Below are positions 33,665 through 41,382 of a DNA stretch of 64,000 nucleotides, one piece after another (position 1 is the first letter of the stretch; each line of letters opens with the position of its first letter). Below the pieces are notes generated by a model. The model saw only the letters and a list, made by a program, of their open reading frames with translations, did not search any database and was not told the origin of the DNA. Made by a program: the position numbers and the translations under genes. The DNA comes from RGIG8775 sp045612185 (GTDB lineage Bacteria; Bacillota; Clostridia; Oscillospirales; CAG-272). The stretch lies in NCBI GenBank assembly GCA_045612185.1, contig JAZKYO010000108.1:1-64000 (forward strand). Direction: 5' to 3'.

Positions 33665-34844
33665 ACTTGCGATAGTGGGCTTGGGGCTTAGAGGAACCGG
33701 TCTTACTAAATCTGTTTTTCTTGAAAACGATCGTTGCGAGATAGTTGCTCTTTGCGATCTCTACCAAGACAGAATTGACGCTATCGCGCAGCTTGTGAAA
33801 GAAAAGAAAAACAAGAATGTATCTATTCAAACCACAGACTTTGGCGTTCTTTTGGATAAAAAGAATGAAATTGACGCAATTGTAGTCGCATCCTCTTGGG
33901 AATCTCACGTTGAGCTTGCCGTTAAGTCTATGAAAGCGGGAATTCCCGTAGCCATTGAGGTTGGCGGCGCGTATTCGGTAGAGGACTGCCATAACCTTGT
34001 GCGTACTCAAGTAGAAACGGGCACTAAATTTATGTTCCTTGAAAACTGCTGTTACGGACGTGTGGAGCTGGCGGTGCTTAACATGGTTCGTCAAGGGCTG
34101 TTTGGCGAACTAAACCACTGTGAGGGCGGATACGAGCACGATCTCCGCAATCAGGTTCTTCTTGGTGAAGAAAACCGTCATTACAGACTGAGAAATTATC
34201 TTGCGAGGAATTGCGACAACTATCCCATGCACGCCTTGGGGCCAATTGCAAAAATACTCAATATAAACAACGGAAACCGAATGCTTTATCTTACTTCTAT
34301 GGCGTCAAAGTCTGTGGGGCTTAACGATTACGCAAGCCTTCACCGTGACTTGTACCAAGAAAAATACGTCAACGAGAAATTCAATCAGGGTGACGTGGTT
34401 ATGACAAACATTATGTGTGCCGACGGGACTACCGTAACACTCAGGCTCAACACCACAAGCGCGCGTCCGTACAGCCGAAACTTCTCCGTACAGGGTACTC
34501 GCGCCTGCTATTTTGAAAACGGCGCGTTCTTCCACTTTGATACGGAATACGGAAAGCATGAAATGGAGCATCCGAGAGAATATTATAACAACCAAGACAA
34601 GTATCTTGAAAAATACGACCACCCCATATGGAAAAAATTTCTGAGTGACGGAGTACGCGGAGGACATGGCGGTATGGACTGGCTGTTGTTTGAAGCCTTC
34701 TTTGATTATATCATTGACGGTGGAAAGTCGCCTATTGACGTGTACGATGCGGCGGCTTGGATGGCTATTACTCCCCTTTCGGCAAAATCTATTGAGCTTG
34801 GCAGTATGCCCGTAGAAATTCCGGATTTTACCCTTATCAAATAG
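33651..34844 (+). CDS. Gfo/Idh/MocA-fold protein, GH109-like (NAD-dependent N-acetylgalactosaminidase family)
   Basis: 397 residues from the ATG at 33651 (GGAGGG seven bases upstream; an earlier in-frame start is inside nagA). N-terminal Rossmann motif VGLGLRGTG, then family-specific blocks FLENCCYGRVELAVLNMVRQGLFGEL, EGGYEHDLR, NYPMHALGP, NINNGNR and the C-terminal GGHGGMDWLL and DVYDAAAWMAITPLS. These blocks match GH109 enzymes, which use tightly bound NAD to hydrolyse alpha-GalNAc glycosides. GH109 enzymes are often exported and ~440-470 residues; this one has no signal peptide and is shorter, so it would act on imported sugars. Tied to nagA by a 14-base overlap. Confidence 0.82.
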   Translation: MEKVRLAIVGLGLRGTGLTKSVFLENDRCEIVALCDLYQDRIDAIAQLVKEKKNKNVSIQTTDFGVLLDKKNEIDAIVVASSWESHVELAVKSMKAGIPVAIEVGGAYSVEDCHNLVRTQVETGTKFMFLENCCYGRVELAVLNMVRQGLFGELNHCEGGYEHDLRNQVLLGEENRHYRLRNYLARNCDNYPMHALGPIAKILNINNGNRMLYLTSMASKSVGLNDYASLHRDLYQEKYVNEKFNQGDVVMTNIMCADGTTVTLRLNTTSARPYSRNFSVQGTRACYFENGAFFHFDTEYGKHEMEHPREYYNNQDKYLEKYDHPIWKKFLSDGVRGGHGGMDWLLFEAFFDYIIDGGKSPIDVYDAAAWMAITPLSAKSIELGSMPVEIPDFTLIK

Positions 34845-34849
34845 AACAA

Positions 34850-34876
34850 CCCCTTAGGAAATAATTTCCTAAGGGG
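34850..34876. terminator. Shared terminator between nagA-GH109 unit and AraC gene
   Basis: 13-bp perfect arms CCCCTTAGGAAAT / ATTTCCTAAGGGG separated by one base. T-rich sequence follows in the rightward direction; it can serve both converging genes. Confidence 0.8.
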
Positions 34877-34882
34877 AAGTAA

Positions 34883-35731
34883 TTATTTTTTACCGATTGA
34901 CGGAGCAAATCCGATTATCTGCTTATAGTTATGATAGAAAGTCGTGTAATGCTCATACCCAACCGAGCTTGAAGCCTCATAAGCGCTCATGCCGTTTTCC
35001 ATAAGGCGCTTGGCGTAATATATCTTTTTTATTGCGATATATCGGTTTACGCTGATGTTCATATACTCACGGAATCGGTGACAAAGCGTTGATTTGCTAA
35101 CGTGAAGCGCATCGGCAATACAGTCAAGCGTCACTCTATCGGTTACGTGTTCACCAATATAAGCTACCGCGCCTTTGACTATTGAATCTGATGACACCTT
35201 AAATACCGGTTCTCGCGATTCGTTTGAAAATAATTTACTAAGTGCGGCTACCAATGACATAATAGCTGAAATGAAGAGAAAAGGAAATTCGGGATTCTCG
35301 CTTTGAAGCGCGCCTATTTCTTGCATTATCCCCTTTATTTTGTACTTTTCCACAAGAGACACGGGAATAATCCTATGCACCGTATTCTTCATTTCCAAAA
35401 AAGAGCTGTCAACGGAAAAATTTCCATGCTCAAGCATATCTTTTATGGTATTTAGCTCAAAGGATACAACCACTCGTTCGTATTTCATAGCACCGTTTCT
35501 TTGTAGGGCGTGTATTTCGTTGGGGAGAATGAATATCAAATCACCGGTTCTCGCAAGATATTCGTCCCCCTCGATAAAATATCGAACCTCCCCTTCGACA
35601 AGATAGATCATTTCAAAGCCCCTATGTGATTCGGGACCGTACAAGGGCGGCGTATCCTGCATTTTCTCGCTGACGGTATGATGAAAATACAAATCTCCGT
35701 TAGTTGATGAATAATTCGTTATAATAGCCAT
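34883..35731 (-). CDS. AraC-family regulator, cupin sensory domain; probably leaderless mRNA
   Basis: 282 residues. Residues ~30-90 form an AraC-type cupin (HRGFEMIYLVEGEVRYFIEG, GDLIFILPNEIHAL); residues ~185-282 hold two helix-turn-helix units (VTLDCIADALHVSKSTLCHRF; AYEASSSVGYEHYTTFYHNYKQ). The -10 element TATAAT ends six bases before the ATG at 35731 and no Shine-Dalgarno is visible, implying a leaderless transcript. It lies between nagA/GH109 and nagB, and is divergent from nagB (140 bases apart), so amino-sugar control is likely. Confidence 0.9.
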   Translation of the reverse strand: MAIITNYSSTNGDLYFHHTVSEKMQDTPPLYGPESHRGFEMIYLVEGEVRYFIEGDEYLARTGDLIFILPNEIHALQRNGAMKYERVVVSFELNTIKDMLEHGNFSVDSSFLEMKNTVHRIIPVSLVEKYKIKGIMQEIGALQSENPEFPFLFISAIMSLVAALSKLFSNESREPVFKVSSDSIVKGAVAYIGEHVTDRVTLDCIADALHVSKSTLCHRFREYMNISVNRYIAIKKIYYAKRLMENGMSAYEASSSVGYEHYTTFYHNYKQIIGFAPSIGKK

Positions 35732-35737
35732 GGCTTT

Positions 35738-35766
35738 ATTATATCATTATATATGTTTTTATTCAA
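35738..35766 (-). promoter_or_regulatory. Promoter of the AraC gene upstream of nagB
   Basis: TTGAAT (35766-35761), 17-base spacer, TATAAT (35743-35738) on the minus strand; predicted start coincides with the ATG at 35731. A second TATAAT (35751-35746) would add only about 8 bases of leader. Confidence 0.7.
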
Positions 35767-35871
35767 GTTCAAATTTACACAAAAAATGAAACCATAAATT
35801 GTACACTTTATCAACAAGATTTTGCATATATCAGCAAAACATTACAAAAACAAGCAATTGGAGGAAAAGAA

Positions 35872-36627
35872 ATGAAACTTATTTTATGCAAAGACCAAAA
35901 AGACCTTGGAAGCAGATCCGCTATTCACGCATCAAAGCTTATTACAGAGGCAATCAGCGAAAAAGGAAATGCGCGCATTCTTCTCTCGACCGGCGCATCA
36001 CAGTTCCCCTTTTTTGAGGAATTTATTAAGTGCGACATTGATTGGAGCAAGGTAGAAATGTTTCACCTCGACGAGTACGTGGGCATTTCAAAAGATCATC
36101 CCGCAAGCTTTAATTACTATTTGAAAACAAGATTTGTAAACAAGGTCGGAATTAAAAAGTACCATCTTATCGATGGCACAAAACCTGCCGATGAAACAAT
36201 ATCCGAGCTTACCAAGCTCCTTGACGAATCGCCGATAGACGTTGGGCTTATCGGCATCGGTGAAAACGCTCACATTGCCTTTAACGATCCGCCCGCTAAC
36301 TTTGACGATAAGGAAGCGTACAGAGTAGTTACACTTGCGGAGCGTTGTCTCCAGCAACAGATTGGTGAAGGCTGGTTCAAAGATAAAGACGAGTGCTTCA
36401 AGCAAGCGATAAGCATGACCTGCGACAGAATTATGCAAAGCAAGCATATTATTTCTGTGGTTCCATACAGTGTAAAAGCCGAGGCTATTTTTAACACGTT
36501 AGCAAATGAAGTCACACCCGATATTCCCGCTACCCTTTTGAAAAGACACAAAGATGCCACCGTTTACGTAGACCCTGACTCAGCAGCTCTGCTCACAAGT
36601 GAATTAATAGATAAATATTCGATGTAA
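35872..36627 (+). CDS. nagB: Glucosamine-6-phosphate deaminase
   Basis: 251 residues, normal length; GGAGG nine bases before the ATG. Conserved blocks: ILLSTGASQFPFFEEF (phosphate loop), VEMFHLDEYVGIS (catalytic Asp), HPASFNYYL, GLIGIGENAHIAFNDPPA with the catalytic histidine, and TLAERCLQQQIGEGWF. It converts glucosamine-6-phosphate to fructose-6-phosphate and ammonia, the last step from GlcNAc-6-phosphate after NagA. An inverted repeat TTTTGC-N8-GCAAAA at 35820-35839 lies upstream and may be a regulator site. Confidence 0.95.
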   Translation: MKLILCKDQKDLGSRSAIHASKLITEAISEKGNARILLSTGASQFPFFEEFIKCDIDWSKVEMFHLDEYVGISKDHPASFNYYLKTRFVNKVGIKKYHLIDGTKPADETISELTKLLDESPIDVGLIGIGENAHIAFNDPPANFDDKEAYRVVTLAERCLQQQIGEGWFKDKDECFKQAISMTCDRIMQSKHIISVVPYSVKAEAIFNTLANEVTPDIPATLLKRHKDATVYVDPDSAALLTSELIDKYSM

Positions 36628-36635
36628 CGCAAAAG

Positions 36636-36665
36636 AAAGCCCGCGGTTTTACCGCGGGCTTTTTC
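36636..36665. terminator. Terminator between nagB and the next AraC gene
   Basis: 12-bp arms AAAGCCCGCGGT / ACCGCGGGCTTT, three-base loop, T5 rightward; A-run on the other side makes it usable by the converging gene too. Confidence 0.9.
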
Positions 36666-36667
36666 CG

Positions 36668-37435
36668 TTAAAAACTTGTTTGATACTGACTGGGAGTCAT
36701 CCCCATAACCTTTTTGAAGTTCCTGTTAAATGTTCTGAGCGAATCAAACCCGCATTCATACGCCGTTTGAAGGATTGTCTTTTTGATATCGTTTCTAAGC
36801 AAATAACAAGCCTCGTTTACACGGTAACGGTTTACGTAATCCGTATAAGCGATACCGGTGCAACTCTTGAAATACTTGGATAAGTACACGTAGTGATAAG
36901 ATGTATACTCAGAAAGATCCGACAAGGAACATTCTTTAGCGTAATTTGCCTCTACAAAGGTAAATACCTTTGCCAAAAGCTCGTCCTTGTTTTCCTCACG
37001 CACCCTATACTCAGCCTGGCGGTCAAACTCACCGCAAATTGAGTAAAGCACGCCCTTTAACTGTACAACGCTGTGGTCCTCCCAAAGAGACATCAGCTTT
37101 TCCACATAATACTCATCAACCTTGAACTTGTTATTTATGGGCAACCTCTCGGTAAACAACGTGCTGTATGCCTGCACAAGCTTGGGCGAAAAAATACATA
37201 GAAAATGTTTACTGTGCTCTCGCGTTACAAAGTCATGCACTTGATTTGGAAATACAAGCAGGCTTTCCCCCTGCTTCAATGAGTAAAGATGCTTGTCTAC
37301 GGTAACGTCCATTTCACCTTCAAGCACAGTAATAAACTCAAAGTTGTTATGCAAGTGTGCCGGAAAGTTAAAATCAATATTACTCTCGAATTTTACGCCC
37401 TCGGCGTTAAACGAGTGTTGTGATTGGTAAAACAT
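36668..37435 (-). CDS. AraC-family regulator, cupin sensory domain
   Basis: 255 residues. N-terminal cupin: FPAHLHNNFEFITVLEGEMDV and GESLLVFPNQVHDFV. C-terminal double helix-turn-helix: CSLSDLSEYTSYHYVYLSKYFK and ILQTAYECGFDSLRTFNRNFKKVMGMTPSQYQ. GGAGG four bases before the ATG and a consensus promoter (TTGACA-17-TATAAT, 37501-37473). It converges on nagB; its target may be nagB, or a small transcription unit that starts divergently at about 37658. Confidence 0.9.
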   Translation of the reverse strand: MFYQSQHSFNAEGVKFESNIDFNFPAHLHNNFEFITVLEGEMDVTVDKHLYSLKQGESLLVFPNQVHDFVTREHSKHFLCIFSPKLVQAYSTLFTERLPINNKFKVDEYYVEKLMSLWEDHSVVQLKGVLYSICGEFDRQAEYRVREENKDELLAKVFTFVEANYAKECSLSDLSEYTSYHYVYLSKYFKSCTGIAYTDYVNRYRVNEACYLLRNDIKKTILQTAYECGFDSLRTFNRNFKKVMGMTPSQYQTSF

Positions 37436-37472
37436 ACGACCTCCATAATTTTTCTACTTTCTGACTTCAATA

Positions 37473-37501
37473 ATTATACACCATACAAGTTGCTTTGTCA
37501 A
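37473..37501 (-). promoter_or_regulatory. Promoter of the AraC gene at 36668-37435
   Basis: Consensus TTGACA, 17-base spacer, TATAAT on the minus strand. Confidence 0.85.
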
Positions 37502-37687
37502 CAAGATTATTTCAACTCGCTAAAAAGTTAGCAGAACTTTGTCGAGTTAGATTATTTTTGACCTGAAAAAATTTTCGTCACCAACTGAATAAATATTGTC
37601 TATGTATTTTAAAGCTTTTGTCTTGATATATCAACCTAAATTTTGTAAAATATATATGAATAATCAATTACATTCAGGAGGTTGTAT
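37502..37687. other. Intergenic control region with nested inverted repeats
   Basis: AACTCG (37514-37519) pairs with CGAGTT (37543-37548) around an inner perfect repeat GCTAA-AAAG-TTAGC (37519-37532). Further right is the promoter at 37623-37651 with the perfect palindrome TTGATATATCAA (37623-37634) over its -35. Confidence 0.5.
37623..37651 (+). promoter_or_regulatory. Promoter of a small ORF upstream of tRNA-Thr
   Basis: TTGATA, 17-base spacer, TAAAAT; about 36 bases before the ATG at 37688, with AGGAGG between. Confidence 0.65.
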
Positions 37688-37792
37688 ATGACTTTTTCCG
37701 AAAAAACAGCTTATATTGTAAAACGACTTTTTTACAAAACCCTCTTGACAAATTTGTCAAAATGGAGTATAATGTTAAAGTCGCTGGTATAG
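37688..37792 (+). CDS. Small ORF (34 aa) ending inside tRNA-Thr
   Basis: ATG at 37688 preceded by AGGAGG at the right distance and by a sigma-A-type promoter. The product begins MTFSEKTAYIVKRLFYK and is basic, with no recognisable domain. The stop codon TAG is made from the first bases of the tRNA gene (37790-37792), so the frame overlaps the tRNA by ten bases and contains the tRNA promoter. It may be a leader peptide, a small protein, or the remaining head of a lost gene. Function unknown. Confidence 0.4.
   Translation: MTFSEKTAYIVKRLFYKTLLTNLSKWSIMLKSLV
37745..37773 (+). promoter_or_regulatory. tRNA-Thr promoter
   Basis: Perfect TTGACA, 17-base spacer, perfect TATAAT; start predicted at about 37780, three bases before the tRNA. 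The -35 lies in a perfect 16-bp palindrome TTGACAAATTTGTCAA (37745-37760). Confidence 0.9.
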
Positions 37793-37858
37793 CACAGTCG
37801 GTAGTGCAGCTGATTCGTAATCAGCAGGTCGTGTGTTCGAGTCACATTACCAGCTCCA
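37783..37858 (+). tRNA. tRNA-Thr (anticodon CGU)
   Basis: 76 bases including an encoded CCA. Acceptor GCTGGTA pairs with TACCAGC; D arm GCAC...GTGC; anticodon arm GCTGA-TTCGTAA-TCAGC gives anticodon CGT (reads ACG); variable loop AGGTC; T arm GTGTG-TTCGAGT-CACAT; discriminator T. All stems close. A terminator follows directly. Confidence 0.97.
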
Positions 37859-37887
37859 AAAAGCCCCGTCTTATGACGGGGCTTTTT
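37858..37887 (+). terminator. tRNA-Thr terminator
   Basis: 13-bp arms AAAAAGCCCCGTC / GACGGGGCTTTTT with a TTAT loop, starting at the last base of the tRNA CCA. It also faces the end of the converging glycerophosphodiesterase gene. Confidence 0.92.
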
Positions 37888-37891
37888 CGTT

Positions 37892-38638
37892 TTATTTAAG
37901 CTGATCAAGAACTCGGTCGGGGTAGTTGGTAATAATTGCGTCGCAGCCCGCGGCTATCATATCGGCAATCGCGGTTTCGCCATTTACCGTCCATGGGTTT
38001 ACCCATATTCCCTTGCTATGACACTTTTCCACAAGGTCGGGGAAAACCAATATCTGACTCTGCACCGGGTGTATAGCAAATGCGCCCATATCCTCCGCGT
38101 ACTTATCCATATTAAGCCAGTTTCCGCTATAAAGCGGCGCTATGCGAGCCGTCTTATCAATATCCGAAATGCGTTTAAGCTGAAGGTGATTAAAAGAAGA
38201 ATATACTATTTGGTCGCTTATTCCAAACTCTTTTGCTTTTTTTACAAGCGCAAGCGGCATTTCCTCGCTTCCACTCTTAACCTCAACGTTTATTATCATG
38301 TTGGTTGTCTTATAGAGAGAATAAAGTTCGTCAAGCGTGGCTATCTTTATTCCTTTTCTCTCGCCGTTATAGAATTTACAGCCAAAATCAAAATTTTTAA
38401 GTTCTTGTAGCGTATATTCGGTAACGTTTCCCTGCCCATTTGAAACGCGGTCCATTTTCTCATCGTGGCAAATTACTATCTGACCGTCAAGCGAAAAATA
38501 AACGTCTATCTCGATTCCGTCAGCGTTCATTTCAATAGCCTTTTCGAAGGCTTCCATCGTGTTTTCGGGGGCGTAACCCGAAGCTCCTCTGTGCGCCCAT
38601 ACAAGCGGTCTTTTTCCCGACAGTGTTTTGTATTCCAT
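37892..38638 (-). CDS. Glycerophosphodiester phosphodiesterase (UgpQ-type, cytosolic)
   Basis: 248 residues, no signal peptide. GDPD motifs: VWAHRGASGYAPENTMEAF (catalytic His, Glu), ADGIEIDVYFSLDGQIVICHDEKMDR (metal Glu/Asp and second catalytic His), and MIINVEVKSG (Glu, Lys). The C-terminal KGIWVNPWTVN and CDAIITNYPD are typical. It splits deacylated phospholipid headgroups into glycerol-3-phosphate and an alcohol. Single-gene unit with GGAGG before its ATG and its own consensus promoter. Confidence 0.93.
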   Translation of the reverse strand: MEYKTLSGKRPLVWAHRGASGYAPENTMEAFEKAIEMNADGIEIDVYFSLDGQIVICHDEKMDRVSNGQGNVTEYTLQELKNFDFGCKFYNGERKGIKIATLDELYSLYKTTNMIINVEVKSGSEEMPLALVKKAKEFGISDQIVYSSFNHLQLKRISDIDKTARIAPLYSGNWLNMDKYAEDMGAFAIHPVQSQILVFPDLVEKCHSKGIWVNPWTVNGETAIADMIAAGCDAIITNYPDRVLDQLK

Positions 38639-38662
38639 AATAAACCTCCGAACGTTTTTTTA

Positions 38663-38691
38663 ATTATATCACTAATTACATATTTTGTCAA
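38663..38691 (-). promoter_or_regulatory. Promoter of the glycerophosphodiesterase gene
   Basis: TTGACA (38691-38686), 17-base spacer, TATAAT (38668-38663) on the minus strand. Confidence 0.85.
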
Positions 38692-38695
38692 CAAT

Positions 38696-38723
38696 AAAAA
38701 AGCAACCCAAGGGTTGCTTTTTT
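38696..38723 (-). terminator. Terminator of the Na/Pi transporter gene
   Basis: 13-bp arms AAAAAAGCAACCC / GGGTTGCTTTTTT with a two-base loop, six bases beyond the transporter stop. Confidence 0.9.
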
Positions 38724-38729
38724 ATTATA

Positions 38730-40514
38730 TTAGAGAGCGTATTTACTTGAATATTCCTTATACTTTTCTCTGTATTCCCTGTTATCACCGTTCTTAATTG
38801 CGTTAAGATACTCGTGCATATCAAGCGCGTCGTATCTGGAAATTTCAATTACGCAGCCCGCGATATTGGAGCAGTGGTCGGAAACTCTCTCAAGGTTATT
38901 GAGAAGGTCGGAAAGTATAAATCCGTGCTCTATGGTACACTCGCTGTTTTTGAGTCTCTTTATATGGTTAGCCTTAATCTTATCCTTAAGGTTATCTATA
39001 ACCTGTTCAAGGGGCTCTACGAGCGCCGCTGATTCAATATCACCGTTTACAAACGACTTATAGGTTATTTCCAAAATCTCGTTTACAGCTCCGCAAAGCA
39101 CCGAAAGCTCTCTCGTTGCCTCATTTGAGAAGTTCAGCTTCTTATCGCGCATTTCCTCTGCCGACTCAATAATATTTACTGCGTGGTCGGATATACGCTC
39201 AAAGTCTCCTATAAGGTGAAGCAGCTTTGTTACCTCGTGGCTATCTCGCTCACTCATAGCGCGTCCCGAAAGCTTTACAAGGTAAGTGCCCAACATATCC
39301 TCATATCCGTCAGCCTTGTCCTCGTATGCGCGAACCGCATCTGCGTCCTTGGGATTAAATTCTTTAAGCATATTAAGCGACATAAGCAAAGAGTTATAAG
39401 ATATCTCAGCCATCTCCAAGGTAGCGGTTCTCGCACTTTCCACCGCAACAGTAGGAGTATCGAGAAGTCGCTCATCAAGCATATTGACTTTTTCTTCCTC
39501 TTTAGAGGACTTTACAGTAAGACAAGCAAGCTTTTCAAGCCACTTCATAAAGGGTGCAAAAAGAATAACGCAGAGAATCTTAAATATTGTATGGATGCTT
39601 GCGATTGCCCAGGTGTTTACCGCAGGGGCAACTCCCGCCTCGTTGGCGTTAAGGAACGGGAAATCAACAAACAGGTCGACGAGATAGAACAGTGAAAGCC
39701 ATACCACAACACCGATAATGTTGAAATAGAGATGCACTATGGCAGCTCGCTTACCGTTTTTGGTAGCGCCGATAGATGACAGAAGCGCAGTAACGCAAGT
39801 ACCTATGTTTTGACCCATAATAATCGGAATCGCCGCGCCGTAGCTGATAGCTCCCGTCATTGAAAGCGACTGAAGAATACCGACAGAAGCGGACGAGGAC
39901 TGAACGATAGCTGTAAGGATAGTTCCCGCAAGAACACCGAGAATAGGATTCTCAAACATAGTGAAGATGGGGGCTAAGGTTTCTTTAAGACCGCTTACGG
40001 AATCGGACATATACTCCATTCCCACCATAAGAACCGAGAAGCCAAGCAGGATAACGCCCACGTTTTTCTGTCTTTCGCGCTTACCGAACATCGAAAGGCC
40101 AATACCTATAACGGCAAGGATAGGCATCCACGCATCGGGTTTAAGATATTCTATAAACTGAAGGAAGTTCGACGCTGATTCAGCACCGCCTTCAATGCCC
40201 GCAAGAGCTGTAATCCACGAAGTTACCGCCGTACCGACGTTAGCGCCCATTATAACGCCTACCGCCTGAGACAGCAACATAGTTCCCGAGTTTACAAAGC
40301 CCACTACCATAACGGTAGTTGCCGACGAGGACTGAATTATCGCCGTTACTCCAAGCCCGAGCAAGAAGCCCTTCCACGGGTTTGATGTAAGATTTGCCAA
40401 TATCGCCTTTAGTTTGTTGCCTGCGCTCTGTTTAAGCGCATCGCCCATAACGTTCATTCCGAAAAGGAAGAGCGCAAGTCCGCACAAAAGCTGAAGTACA
40501 TTAAAATCACCCAT
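38730..40514 (-). CDS. Na/Pi-cotransporter family protein with PhoU-like C-terminal domain
   Basis: 594 residues from the ATG at 40514, which has AGGAGG eight bases upstream; a longer frame start would run into the upstream gene. Two inverted Na/Pi-cotransporter repeats each carry the QSSSA signature (TAIIQSSSATTVMVV; TAIVQSSSASVGIL) in a membrane domain of about 330 residues. The C-terminal ~200 residues are helical and PhoU-like (GRAMSERDSHEVTKLLHLIGDFERISDHAVNI; ERVSDHCSNIAG), with the E-R-x-x-D-H metal-type motifs. Probably phosphate uptake, possibly self-regulated. Confidence 0.93.
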   Translation of the reverse strand: MGDFNVLQLLCGLALFLFGMNVMGDALKQSAGNKLKAILANLTSNPWKGFLLGLGVTAIIQSSSATTVMVVGFVNSGTMLLSQAVGVIMGANVGTAVTSWITALAGIEGGAESASNFLQFIEYLKPDAWMPILAVIGIGLSMFGKRERQKNVGVILLGFSVLMVGMEYMSDSVSGLKETLAPIFTMFENPILGVLAGTILTAIVQSSSASVGILQSLSMTGAISYGAAIPIIMGQNIGTCVTALLSSIGATKNGKRAAIVHLYFNIIGVVVWLSLFYLVDLFVDFPFLNANEAGVAPAVNTWAIASIHTIFKILCVILFAPFMKWLEKLACLTVKSSKEEEKVNMLDERLLDTPTVAVESARTATLEMAEISYNSLLMSLNMLKEFNPKDADAVRAYEDKADGYEDMLGTYLVKLSGRAMSERDSHEVTKLLHLIGDFERISDHAVNIIESAEEMRDKKLNFSNEATRELSVLCGAVNEILEITYKSFVNGDIESAALVEPLEQVIDNLKDKIKANHIKRLKNSECTIEHGFILSDLLNNLERVSDHCSNIAGCVIEISRYDALDMHEYLNAIKNGDNREYREKYKEYSSKYAL

Positions 40515-40527
40515 TATTTTAAACCTC

Positions 40528-41382
40528 CTATATTTCGGTTGCAAGATGTCGAGCTACATGACAGCAGATATTTACCGCAACCGGCAACCCCGCAATATGT
40601 GTGGGGTAACTTTCAATCTTTACGGCAAGCGCCGTAGTACGTCCGCCAAATCCTTGTGGACCTATACCGAGAGTGTTTATCCGTTCAAGTATTTCACTCT
40701 CAAGCTCCGCGTACTCATTTTTGGGATTTACGTCCTCTAAGTCACGCGCCAATGCTTTTTTTGAAAGCACGCAGGAATAATCAAACGTGCCACCCATTCC
40801 TATTCCCACAACGATTGGTGGGCATGGATTTGAGCCTGCTTTATTTACCGTGTCGACTACAAAGCTAATTATATCTTCTTTGGTTGCCGACGGAGTAAAC
40901 ATTTTAACGGCGCTCATATTTTCACTTCCAAAGCCTTTTGGGAGTGCCGTTATCCTTATTTTATCTCCGTCTGTAAAGCTTGTATATATTATTGCAGGTG
41001 TATTATCGTCGGTGTTTTTTCGGTTGAAAAAAGGATCTTCCACTACGGAGCATCTGAGCTTTCCTTCAAGATAAGCTTCCCTGACGCCTTTATTAACAGC
41101 CATGTCAAAGCTATCTCCCGCAATATGCACGTCCTTGCCTATTTCAGCAAAAACCACCGCCATACCTGTATCCTGACACACGGGAACGTCACATTTTTCC
41201 GCTATGCCGATATTCTCCGACAGCCGTTCCATAACGGAGCGTGCAAGCGGCAGTTCTTCGGCTTCCGCCGCCTTATCCAGCGCTTTTTTTACGCTTGGCG
41301 GCAATATGTGATTTGCCCTTATGAAAAGCTCCTTCACCGCGTTTTTTACCGTCGACGAGCTTACAATTCTGATGTTTTCCAA
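40528..41382 (-). CDS. Class I fumarate hydratase / L(+)-tartrate dehydratase alpha subunit
   Basis: 284 residues from a TTG start with GAGG upstream. Three cluster cysteines expected for the [4Fe-4S] site are seen in PVCQDTGMAV, GSNPCPPIVVGIG and NICCHVARH; GIGMGGTFDY and LGIGPQGFGGRTTALAVKIE are family blocks. Two-subunit class I enzymes need a beta subunit, usually encoded directly downstream; here a phosphate transporter gene follows instead. The N-terminal 36 codons overlap the end of yabQ in another frame, and because this N-terminus (ELFIRANHILPPSVKKAL) is family-conserved, the overlap seems real. Confidence 0.9.
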   Translation of the reverse strand: MENIRIVSSSTVKNAVKELFIRANHILPPSVKKALDKAAEAEELPLARSVMERLSENIGIAEKCDVPVCQDTGMAVVFAEIGKDVHIAGDSFDMAVNKGVREAYLEGKLRCSVVEDPFFNRKNTDDNTPAIIYTSFTDGDKIRITALPKGFGSENMSAVKMFTPSATKEDIISFVVDTVNKAGSNPCPPIVVGIGMGGTFDYSCVLSKKALARDLEDVNPKNEYAELESEILERINTLGIGPQGFGGRTTALAVKIESYPTHIAGLPVAVNICCHVARHLATEI

